From: Deltaproteobacteria bacterium
Lineage (GTDB): Bacteria; Desulfobacterota; DSM-4660; Desulfatiglandales; HGW-15
Reading direction: 5' to 3'
Length of the DNA stretch: 6,556 bases
Assembly (NCBI GenBank): GCA_019308525.1
Contig: JAFDIC010000231.1
Coordinates: 1-6,556 of the forward strand
Positions 1-4,579 of this stretch are shown in pieces (positions within the stretch are counted from its first letter, which is position 1; the number at the start of each line of letters is the position of its first letter). Made by a program: the position numbers and the translations under genes. The notes under the pieces are model-generated. The model did no database searches. It saw only the letters and a list, made by a program, of their open reading frames with translations, and was not told the DNA's origin.

Positions 1-376
1 AGAGGAAGGGCTCATTCGGACGTTCCTCGAACTCGATCTCTGCCACTGCCGGACCAAGGCCCTTGACATTCCCGGCAAAGGCGTCCTTCAACAAATCCTG
101 CCCTGCCCCGTAAAGGCCCTGGTCCCGCGCCACTTCCGTACCGGCCTTAAAGGCGTCCCAGGCCAAGCCGTGTATTCTTTCGTTCTCTGTGCCCAGATTG
201 TGAGTGCACAGGATCGCGATGTCATCGCCGGTATAGCTTATCCGGTAATCTATCAATGAACCCTTCTGGTGCTGCCGCACATATCCCTCTACACTTTCCA
301 GCAGGCGCTTGCTCGGTCTTATGTGCCCGCCTATGCTGCCAATATCCGCCTTGATAACGCTAATAGTCGTATTCAT
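1..376 (-). CDS. Fructose-1,6-bisphosphate aldolase/phosphatase (type V), N-terminal part
   Basis: Reading leftward from an ATG at 376-374, the frame stays open to the window edge and gives 125 residues of a protein family that is normally about 360-380 long, so roughly two thirds is missing. It opens MNTTISVIKADIGSIGGH, the signature start of bifunctional FBP aldolase/phosphatases (COG1980), with the family metal and phosphate ligands Asp11 and His18. Asp51-Asp52 in YTGDD and the QGLYGAGQDLLKDAF block (residues 86-100, with Gln93-Asp94) are also present, and the fragment ends in the family-like ERPNEP. By family knowledge this cytosolic, Mg-dependent enzyme condenses dihydroxyacetone phosphate and glyceraldehyde-3-phosphate to FBP and then dephosphorylates it to fructose-6-phosphate, making the step gluconeogenic and one-way. 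The Schiff-base lysine and catalytic tyrosine lie outside the window. The start is fixed by AAGGAGG at 391-385, eight bases upstream. It has its own promoter and faces away from the cytochrome gene. Confidence 0.92.
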   Translation of the reverse strand, partial: MNTTISVIKADIGSIGGHIRPSKRLLESVEGYVRQHQKGSLIDYRISYTGDDIAILCTHNLGTENERIHGLAWDAFKAGTEVARDQGLYGAGQDLLKDAFAGNVKGLGPAVAEIEFEERPNEPFL

Positions 377-384
377 TGGCTTTT

Positions 385-391
385 CCTCCTT
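385..391 (-). promoter_or_regulatory. Shine-Dalgarno site of the FBP aldolase/phosphatase gene
   Basis: On the minus strand this reads AAGGAGG, a full match to the anti-16S consensus, eight bases before the ATG at 376-374. It settles the start of the phosphatase gene. Confidence 0.85.
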
Positions 392-405
392 CCAGAAAGA
401 TTTGC

Positions 406-432
406 TGGTTTACTTGACTTCGGGCTAAACCA
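406..432 (-). other. Inverted repeat / stem-loop in the phosphatase leader
   Basis: TGGTTTA at 406-412 and TAAACCA at 426-432 form a perfect 7-bp stem with a 13-nt loop. It lies in the predicted 5' leader of the FBP aldolase/phosphatase transcript, about 15 bases upstream of the ribosome-binding site. There is no U-tract in the direction of transcription, so it is not an intrinsic terminator. It may stabilise the mRNA, bind a protein, or be chance. Confidence 0.35.
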
Positions 433-441
433 TTCCCCTTG

Positions 442-463
442 ACAGTAGAAATCACGCTACTGT
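442..463. promoter_or_regulatory. Operator-like inverted repeat over the phosphatase transcription start
   Basis: ACAGTAG at 442-448 and CTACTGT at 457-463 are perfect reverse complements, separated by eight bases. The repeat begins just downstream of the minus-strand -10 (471-466) and covers the predicted start at about 459. A repressor bound here would block open-complex formation or promoter escape. It could instead fold as a hairpin at the 5' end of the transcript. The regulator is unknown, and no transcription-factor gene is adjacent. Confidence 0.5.
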
Positions 464-465
464 GC

Positions 466-495
466 AGTATAGAACACGGACAATATTCCTGTCAA
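466..495 (-). promoter_or_regulatory. Sigma70-type promoter of the FBP aldolase/phosphatase gene
   Basis: On the minus strand there is TTGACA at 495-490, an 18-bp spacer, and TATACT at 471-466. This is a perfect -35 and a five-of-six -10. Transcription should start near 459, giving an 80-odd-nt leader before the ATG at 376. No other gene lies between, so the assignment is straightforward. An inverted repeat overlaps the predicted start site and is listed separately. Confidence 0.72.
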
Positions 496-506
496 ATGGC
501 TAAAAG

Positions 507-526
507 TCCGGGGTCAGAGGGCCCGG
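507..526. repeat. GC-rich hairpin repeat, copy 1
   Basis: TCCGGGGTCAGAGGGCCCGG contains CCGGG and CCCGG arms that can pair. It matches 18 of 20 bases of the sequence at 4523-4542 in the other large intergenic region. Both copies are non-coding and on the same strand. It may be a degenerate interspersed element; two copies are too few to define a family. Confidence 0.45.
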
Positions 527-740
527 CCATTGTTATGCACCGCAAGGGGCTATGATCGGCAACAGCCAAGGACGTTGAAAAGCCAGAACCTGGCTCCTGG
601 ATACCTTAAAGTCCATGACACATCCAGGGGTATCGTATATGACCATCCGCAGCAAGCTGAGCGGAATTAGACCCAAAGAAGGATTAAATGCCTTGATTAT
701 TCCCCGGAAATAGGTTAGAGAAGTTCACCTAGAAATAGAA

Positions 741-752
741 GAGGAGGAGGGG
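741..752 (+). promoter_or_regulatory. Strong Shine-Dalgarno site of the cytochrome gene
   Basis: GAGGAGGAGGGG is an extended purine tract ending seven bases before the ATG at 760. An in-frame TTG sits immediately upstream at 757, but the spacing and start-codon quality favour ATG 760. Confidence 0.8.
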
Positions 753-759
753 TAATTTG

Positions 760-1245
760 ATGAATCGAAAATTGATGGTCTGTTTCCTTGTTCTTTTCTT
801 TTGCCTTGGTTTGATAGTTACCGGTCTCCTTGGGAAAAATGCCGTGGCTCAAAAAGAGACAGCCACGGCGGAGGAGGCCTCAGCCGGTGAGGAGGTGCAG
901 GAATTTGACATAATCATCCTCAATAAGGAGGGTTACAAGAGGGACAGGAAGGGACCTGTCAAATTCACCCATTTCAAACATTCTTTTGACTATGGGGTTT
1001 CCTGCTGGGATTGCCACCATGAATATGAAGACGACAGCCAGAAAAACCCCAATATCTGGCGACCATGGGGTGAGACCGATACCTGTGACACCTGTCACGA
1101 CCCCCAAGAAATAGACGTTACCAGCATCAGACTCCAGAGGGCCTTCCATTTGAATTGCAAAGGCTGTCATAAGGCCCTTGCCAAAGAGAAAAAAAGGGCC
1201 GGCGAATACCGCAAATGCACTGGCTGCCACGAGAGGAAAAAGTAG
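760..1245 (+). CDS. Periplasmic tetraheme cytochrome c3 family protein
   Basis: A 161-residue secreted multiheme cytochrome. Residues 1-30 are a Sec signal peptide (MNRK, a hydrophobic core, then AVA before Gln31), followed by an acidic linker to about residue 47. Four CxxCH heme sites are visible: C82-H86, C109-H113, C133-H137 and C153-H157. Candidate sixth ligands are His71 and His74 (in FTHFKH), His87 (in CHH) and His130. That order, two histidines ahead of heme 1, one directly after it, and one before heme 3, is the class III cytochrome c3 pattern of four bis-histidine hemes. In classical Desulfovibrio c3 two of the motifs are CxxxxCH, whereas all four here are CxxCH. By family knowledge it shuttles low-potential electrons between periplasmic hydrogenase or formate dehydrogenase and membrane complexes. 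It is monocistronic, with a terminator at 1297-1356. The exact redox partner cannot be told from this window. Confidence 0.92.
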   Translation: MNRKLMVCFLVLFFCLGLIVTGLLGKNAVAQKETATAEEASAGEEVQEFDIIILNKEGYKRDRKGPVKFTHFKHSFDYGVSCWDCHHEYEDDSQKNPNIWRPWGETDTCDTCHDPQEIDVTSIRLQRAFHLNCKGCHKALAKEKKRAGEYRKCTGCHERKK

Positions 1246-1296
1246 GGTCACCTCACTGGCCTATGTGATACCCCTGTGCTGTGCGCTCATCATCTC

Positions 1297-1356
1297 AAAG
1301 CCCCAGGTACTTCCATGATCGTTCAACTTCCCCATGGACGGACCGGGGGCTTTTTT
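1297..1356 (+). terminator. Long imperfect intrinsic terminator after the cytochrome gene
   Basis: AAAGCCCC at 1297-1304 pairs with GGGGCTTT at 1346-1353, GGT at 1306-1308 with ACC at 1342-1344, and TCCATG at 1312-1317 with CATGGA at 1333-1338. These arms are nested with symmetric small internal loops and a 15-nt apical loop. The outer arm runs into six T residues (1351-1356). It lies 52 bp past the cytochrome stop and about 84 bp before the next gene on the same strand, so it should separate the two. A second possible stem, GGACCGG (1340-1346) with CCGGTCC (1359-1365), overlaps the 3' arm and would exclude the terminator fold. Confidence 0.6.
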
Positions 1357-1439
1357 CTCCGGTCCCGGGGTGTAAGGATCTGGCCTCAGACACAACAAAC
1401 GGTTTGGAGAATACGTAGAAGAGCCTGTGGAATATGACG

Positions 1440-2789
1440 ATGGAATATGATGCAGTTATTGTCGGTGCCGGACCGGCAGGGATTTTTGCCGCATTGACAC
1501 TGGCAGAGAGCGGTGTTGACCGCGTGCTGTTGCTGGAACAGGGCAAAGACTTGGATAGGAGGGACCCGGGAAGTCCTGAGGATAGGCTTTGCGGATGGGG
1601 AGGTGCCGGAGCGTACAGTGACGGTAAACTCAACCTGTCTACTGAGATTGGCGGGGTGTTGCGGGAGTTCCTGCCCGAAAAGACCCTTTACGAACTTCTG
1701 GAATCGACGGACAGGGTCTACGCGGAACACGGAGCCCCGGACCGGATATTCGGAATGCCCTCCCCCAAACTCGAAGACCTCGCCGTAAGGGCCAAGATAG
1801 CAGGCCTGGAGTTGATCCCATCCCGTATACGTCACATCGGCACTGAAAACTGCAAGTATATTCTCAGCCGTTTCCGCGACTCGCTCAAGGGGCGCGTTGA
1901 AACGCGAACAGAAACACAGGTGGAAAGGTTACTCGTGCAGGAGAATGTCATCGCTGGAGTCCTCCTGGCGAATGGAGACGAGATCAGGTCCAGGTACGCA
2001 GTAGCGGCCCCAGGCCGATCGGGGGCGGCCTGGATGAAAGCCCAGGCTGAAGCTCTCGGCCTCGGGACAAAACCCACTTCTGTGGACATCGGTGTTCGCG
2101 TGGAACTACCCGCACCGGTCTTCAAGGAAATCACCGACACCGCCTATGAATCCAAATTTGTACACTATTCCAAGACCTTTGATGAAAAGGTCCGCACCTT
2201 TTGCATGAACCCCTACGGAGAAGTAGTGACGGAGGAAAGCGGTGGGATCATTACGGTAAACGGACATAGCTATGCGAGTAAACAGAGTGATAATACAAAC
2301 TTTGCCATCCTCGTAAGCAGCGCATTTACAGAACCCTTTGACGATCCAATCGCCTACGGTCGATATATAGCGCGCCTTGCAAATCTCCTCGGCGACGGGG
2401 TCATAGTTCAAAGATTGGGCGATCTGCTGGCAGGTCGTCGCAGCACTCAAAAACGTCTCCAACGGTGCCTGACAAAACCTACCCTTCCGGGAGCCACCCC
2501 GGGAGACCTGAGTTTTGTGTTCCCTTACAGGCATATGCTCAGCATCATAGAGATGCTTCAGGCCCTGGATAAGATCGCCCAAGGCGTATATTCAATGCAC
2601 ACGCTGCTTTATGGCGTAGAGGTGAAATTCTATTCCTATCGTATCGACGTTTCCCCTGAAATGGAGACCGCGGTCAAGAATCTCTTCACCATAGGTGATG
2701 GCGCAGGCATCACCCGGGGGTTACTCCAGGCATCCGCCAGCGGTATTATTGCGGCAAAGGCTATTGTGAAGAGAATGAAGAAAGGATGA
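1440..2789 (+). CDS. FAD-dependent dehydrogenase, COG2509 type
   Basis: A 449-residue soluble flavoprotein. The N-terminus is a Rossmann FAD site, MEYDAVIVGAGPAGIFAA (GxGxxG at residues 9-14), and Glu33 ends the second strand to bind the ribose. The block CGWGGAGAYSDGKL (51-64) is characteristic of the uncharacterised FAD-dependent dehydrogenases of COG2509. APGRSGA follows at 190-196. A second FAD contact, IGDGAGITRGLLQASASG (418-435), closes the protein in the usual GD...A..SG form. There is no signal peptide, membrane segment or Fe-S cysteine cluster, so it should be cytosolic. The substrate and electron partner are not known for the family and cannot be inferred here. I chose ATG 1440 over ATG 1434 because the weak GTGGA at 1427-1431 is correctly spaced only from 1440 and the protein then begins directly at the Rossmann strand. 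The translation start is therefore probably weak. It is transcribed convergently with the DksA-like gene. Confidence 0.85.
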   Translation: MEYDAVIVGAGPAGIFAALTLAESGVDRVLLLEQGKDLDRRDPGSPEDRLCGWGGAGAYSDGKLNLSTEIGGVLREFLPEKTLYELLESTDRVYAEHGAPDRIFGMPSPKLEDLAVRAKIAGLELIPSRIRHIGTENCKYILSRFRDSLKGRVETRTETQVERLLVQENVIAGVLLANGDEIRSRYAVAAPGRSGAAWMKAQAEALGLGTKPTSVDIGVRVELPAPVFKEITDTAYESKFVHYSKTFDEKVRTFCMNPYGEVVTEESGGIITVNGHSYASKQSDNTNFAILVSSAFTEPFDDPIAYGRYIARLANLLGDGVIVQRLGDLLAGRRSTQKRLQRCLTKPTLPGATPGDLSFVFPYRHMLSIIEMLQALDKIAQGVYSMHTLLYGVEVKFYSYRIDVSPEMETAVKNLFTIGDGAGITRGLLQASASGIIAAKAIVKRMKKG

Positions 2790-2794
2790 ATGGA

Positions 2795-2834
2795 CCCCGC
2801 TCTACAACAAGGAAGTTGTCGGGCGATCTCGGGG
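2795..2834. terminator. Possible bidirectional terminator between convergent genes
   Basis: In the 57-bp gap between two convergent stop codons, CCCCG (2795-2799) pairs with CGGGG (2830-2834) and encloses ACAAC (2804-2808) paired with GTTGT (2815-2819). No T-tract follows on either strand, so this is placed mainly by position. It could end transcription of both the flavoprotein and the DksA-like gene. Confidence 0.35.
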
Positions 2835-2846
2835 CTATTCCCATGA

Positions 2847-3443
2847 TCAGTGGTTCTTATCAATATCGTCTTCTACACCCTCGTCCCCCAGGTCCGTCAG
2901 GGAAAGATCGTCCATATCGGTTTCGATCTTGATGGAGAGCTTATCATCGGTTTCCTCGGGTTCTTCCCAATCCATGTCCCTCTTTTTTCCTACGCCCAGG
3001 AAAACTCGCTCTGGCGCCCTCTGTCTGGAATCCAACTTTTCTATCTCTCGCTGGCACGGAACACATGTGGTAGCCTCTGGAACTATCATTAGCCTGGCGA
3101 CAGGAATCGGTTTTCCACACTCCTCGCAAAGACCGAATTCTTCATCCTGCTCAAGCCTGGTGATAAGCATGTTGACCTTCTCCAGTTCACGGGTCTTTCT
3201 TTCCAGAAGGCTGTAATAGGTCTGAGTGGAGATCTCATGGCCCGCAATGTCCAGCTCCTCAATGAATTCATCCTCTGATTTCAGACTTCTGTACTCTTCC
3301 CGGCTGTCTCTCAAGATATCGAGGATCCTTTCTACCTCTTCTTTCCTTTTCATGAGGTTGGATAGGATCTTGGCGCGAATATCATCTTCCCGTACCTTGC
3401 CCCCCCTCTTGCCGGCCTTACCCCGGGATTTATCGCCTGTCAT
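2847..3443 (-). CDS. TraR/DksA family C4 zinc-finger regulator with acidic C-terminal tail
   Basis: From ATG 3443 the product has 198 residues. It has a basic N-terminus (1-18), a helical, probably coiled-coil region (about 22-103), and then a C4 zinc finger with Cys106, Cys109, Cys127 and Cys130 spaced C-x2-C-x17-C-x2-C as in DksA. The coiled-coil tip reads EELDIA (62-67), which aligns with the DxxDxA tip of E. coli DksA; the first Asp is replaced by Glu and the second Asp and the Ala are kept. By family knowledge such proteins insert into the RNA polymerase secondary channel and alter promoter choice, often with ppGpp. After the finger comes a roughly 60-residue extension with a very acidic end (about 158-196), unusual for DksA. 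The start is uncertain. ATG 3443 has GGAG five bases upstream; ATG 3464 and GTG 3518 or TTG 3521 are in-frame alternatives giving up to 224 residues. Its own promoter lies at 3544-3571. Confidence 0.88.
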   Translation of the reverse strand: MTGDKSRGKAGKRGGKVREDDIRAKILSNLMKRKEEVERILDILRDSREEYRSLKSEDEFIEELDIAGHEISTQTYYSLLERKTRELEKVNMLITRLEQDEEFGLCEECGKPIPVARLMIVPEATTCVPCQREIEKLDSRQRAPERVFLGVGKKRDMDWEEPEETDDKLSIKIETDMDDLSLTDLGDEGVEDDIDKNH

Positions 3444-3500
3444 GGTTTCTCCCTGGCTGATCATGGTTCTACCCCCCTGCCCCGCCAAAGAGGCATCCCC

Positions 3501-3519
3501 TGTTTCACCGTGTTTCACC
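3501..3519. repeat. 9-bp direct repeat downstream of the DksA-like promoter
   Basis: TGTTTCACC occurs at 3501-3509 and again at 3511-3519, a 10-bp period equal to one helical turn. It lies about 20-35 bases downstream of the predicted transcription start. If translation begins at GTG 3518 or TTG 3521, it is coding (near KHGETG). If translation begins at ATG 3443, it is leader DNA and could be a tandem protein-binding site. Confidence 0.4.
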
Positions 3520-3543
3520 AATCTTCCTTGTGAGGGTTCATGA

Positions 3544-3571
3544 ATAGTAAACAGTTTTTTGACTTTGTCAA
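3544..3571 (-). promoter_or_regulatory. Sigma70-type promoter of the DksA-like gene
   Basis: On the minus strand there is TTGACA at 3571-3566, a 16-bp spacer and TACTAT at 3549-3544 (perfect -35, four-of-six -10). Transcription would start near 3537. A TTGAC/GTCAA inverted repeat (3559-3571) overlaps the -35. The rest of the gap up to the HNH stop at 3697 is GC-rich and shows no gene and no clear terminator. Confidence 0.55.
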
Positions 3572-3696
3572 TAAAAATAATTCAATCTACGATGTCTGAA
3601 ATGCGCCTGTTTGGGCTGGTCGATTCCGGGGGAAGGGCTTGCGGGCTTGGAGGTGAGGGGGGCAAATTCGGGAAGGGGTTTCCACCCACAAGCCTG

Positions 3697-4221
3697 TTAC
3701 TCCAGAAGTTCCACGTTCCAGTAAAGATAATCCCTCCAGCTTTCCGGTATCTCCTTGAAACCTATGGTAATCCTGATTGCAGGGAGCCACGTGGGTCGTT
3801 TTGGTTTGCGTATCAGTTTCATTCGGGCCTCAGCCGGCGTCCGTCCACCCTTTTTCCTGTTGCACTCAACGCAGCAAGTCACTATATTCTCCCATGCGGT
3901 CTTGCCCCCCCTCGCCTTGGGCAGGACATGGTCATAGGTGAGCTCCTCCGCAGGTTTTCTGGCACCACAATACTGGCATTGATAGCGATCCCGGGCATAG
4001 ATATTTTGCCTTGAGAACTTGACCGTGCCCTTTGGCCTTTTGACCATCCTCAGGAGCCTCACAACCGCGGGCAGCTTGATGGTGAAACTGACCGAATGAA
4101 TCTCCCTGTTGTACTCTTCGATCACCTCCACCTTGCCCAGGCACAGCATTGTGACGGCCTTCTTCCAGTCAATGGTACGCAGAGGTTCGTAAGTGATATT
4201 TAAGAGTAAGACATGCTCCAT
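3697..4221 (-). CDS. Stand-alone HNH endonuclease-family protein
   Basis: A 174-residue soluble protein starting MEHVLLLNITYEPLRTIDWKKA, the typical opening of a widespread bacterial HNH family (LVLNxxYEPL...WKxA...L..GK). The HNH core lies at about 72-130. It has zinc-knuckle Cys82 and Cys85, the catalytic-type DH pair Asp97-His98 in LTYDHVLPKARGG, Asn112 in WENIVTCC, the second zinc pair Cys117 and Cys120, and Asn121 before the basic KKGGRTP. All ligands of a beta-beta-alpha metal nuclease are in place. By family knowledge it would bind and probably cut DNA, but the biological role of these free-standing proteins is not known. There is no methylase, intron, phage or restriction gene beside it, so I do not call it a defence or homing element. 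The ATG at 4221 has only a poorly spaced AGGG upstream, which suggests weak translation initiation. The start is supported by family alignment. Confidence 0.88.
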   Translation of the reverse strand: MEHVLLLNITYEPLRTIDWKKAVTMLCLGKVEVIEEYNREIHSVSFTIKLPAVVRLLRMVKRPKGTVKFSRQNIYARDRYQCQYCGARKPAEELTYDHVLPKARGGKTAWENIVTCCVECNRKKGGRTPAEARMKLIRKPKRPTWLPAIRITIGFKEIPESWRDYLYWNVELLE

Positions 4222-4280
4222 AGCCCTAGAAACCCGGGTTATTGAATCGTTCTGGGAATGACGTTGCTTGAAGCTTTTAC

Positions 4281-4298
4281 TTAAATAGCGTTATTTAA
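4281..4298. promoter_or_regulatory. AT-rich palindrome upstream of the HNH gene
   Basis: TTAAATA (4281-4287) and TATTTAA (4292-4298) are perfect reverse complements around GCGT. The site is 60-77 bases upstream of the HNH start, where its promoter should be. Only weak minus-strand promoter boxes can be found across it, for example TTGATC followed by AT-rich sequence. An operator is possible, but AT-rich palindromes of this size also arise by chance. Confidence 0.35.
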
Positions 4299-4388
4299 AC
4301 CAAAGCGATCAAGATTACAAGCAAAAAATGGCAATCAACCACGGATTCCTCTGGGACGTTCCTTTGTCTTGCTTGGCCCTTTCGGGGT

Positions 4389-4409
4389 CTTTCAAGAACC
4401 TCTTGAAAG
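4389..4409. promoter_or_regulatory. Perfect 9-bp inverted repeat upstream of the AOR promoter
   Basis: CTTTCAAGA (4389-4397) and TCTTGAAAG (4401-4409) are exact reverse complements separated by ACC. The centre is about 67 bases before the predicted AOR transcription start (about 4466), a position typical for an activator dimer. A C and four T residues follow on the plus strand, so a weak terminator is the alternative. No plus-strand gene ends nearby to need one, so a binding site is favoured. The cognate regulator is unknown. Confidence 0.5.
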
Positions 4410-4431
4410 CTTTTGTGGTTCAAATACATTC

Positions 4432-4459
4432 TTGACATCCCTGCCCGAGACAGTATAGT
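4432..4459 (+). promoter_or_regulatory. Sigma70-type promoter of the AOR gene
   Basis: TTGACA at 4432-4437, a 16-bp spacer and TATAGT at 4454-4459 give a perfect -35 and a five-of-six -10. The predicted start near 4466 leaves a leader of about 304 nt before the AOR ATG. A nearer promoter inside the leader cannot be excluded. Confidence 0.65.
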
Positions 4460-4480
4460 TGATTCCTGCGCCAGTTGCAT

Positions 4481-4500
4481 GGAGGGGCCTTGTGGCCTCC
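4481..4500 (+). other. GC-rich leader hairpin 1 of the AOR transcript
   Basis: GGAGGGGCC, loop TTGT, GGCCTCC forms GGCC/GGCC plus GGA/TCC, with a two-base bulge on the left. It starts about 15 nt into the predicted AOR leader. The arm GCCTCC (4495-4500) is also complementary to GGAGGC at the AOR ribosome-binding site (4755-4760). Confidence 0.45.
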
Positions 4501-4522
4501 GACCATCCGGCAGAATAAGAAA

Positions 4523-4542
4523 TCCGGGGACAAAGGGCCCGG
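4523..4542. repeat. GC-rich hairpin repeat, copy 2
   Basis: TCCGGGGACAAAGGGCCCGG matches the copy at 507-526 at 18 of 20 positions, with both CCGGG/CCCGG arms conserved and differences only in the loop. In this context it is the second hairpin of the predicted AOR leader. Confidence 0.45.
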
Positions 4543-4553
4543 TTTGAACGAGA

Positions 4554-4579
4554 ATGAAACTTTCTCCTTGAAGTTTCAT
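4554..4579 (+). other. Leader hairpin 3 of the AOR transcript, perfect 9-bp stem
   Basis: ATGAAACTT (4554-4562) and AAGTTTCAT (4571-4579) are exact reverse complements around the 8-nt loop TCTCCTTG. The loop carries TCTCCTT, which resembles an anti-Shine-Dalgarno sequence. There is no T-tract after it. It may be a regulatory RNA element or a palindromic protein site. Confidence 0.45.

Larger units (their letters stand above)
377..759. other. Divergent intergenic control region
   Basis: This 383-bp non-coding stretch separates the leftward phosphatase gene from the rightward cytochrome gene. Its left part holds the phosphatase promoter, the operator-like repeat and the leader hairpin. Its middle part holds a GC-rich hairpin repeat at 507-526, a tight hairpin AGCCAG-AAC-CTGGCT at 581-595, and GATACC/GGTATC at 600-605 and 629-634. 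For the cytochrome gene the best plus-strand promoter guess is TTGATT at 693-698 with TAGAGA at 716-721, which is weak (four of six and three of six), so I do not call it. A 24-residue open frame at 639-713 starts after AGGGG but resembles nothing known. Confidence 0.6.

Noticed and set aside
757..759. TTG start one codon upstream of the cytochrome ATG
   Set aside because: ATG 760 is the better start codon with optimal spacing from the strong purine tract at 741-752; the proteins would differ by one residue.
880..1251. 123-residue minus-strand open frame opposite the cytochrome gene
   Set aside because: It is the antisense of a gene with signal peptide and four heme motifs, and it has no ribosome-binding site or recognisable domain.
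2106..2582. 158-residue minus-strand open frame within the flavoprotein gene
   Set aside because: It lies wholly antisense to a clearly recognisable FAD enzyme and shows no protein family features.
3559..4014. 151-residue plus-strand open frame
   Set aside because: It overlaps the HNH gene in antisense, including the zinc-finger codons, and has no Shine-Dalgarno site.
3697..4221. HNH gene as part of a restriction or defence island
   Set aside because: Neighbours are a transcription regulator and a metabolic enzyme, and no methylase, helicase, toxin or integrase is present.
4389..4414. Intrinsic terminator reading of the CTTTCAAGA/TCTTGAAAG hairpin followed by CTTTT
   Set aside because: The stem is AT-rich, the T-run is only four, and no plus-strand gene ends within 1.5 kb upstream; a protein-binding site fits its place better.
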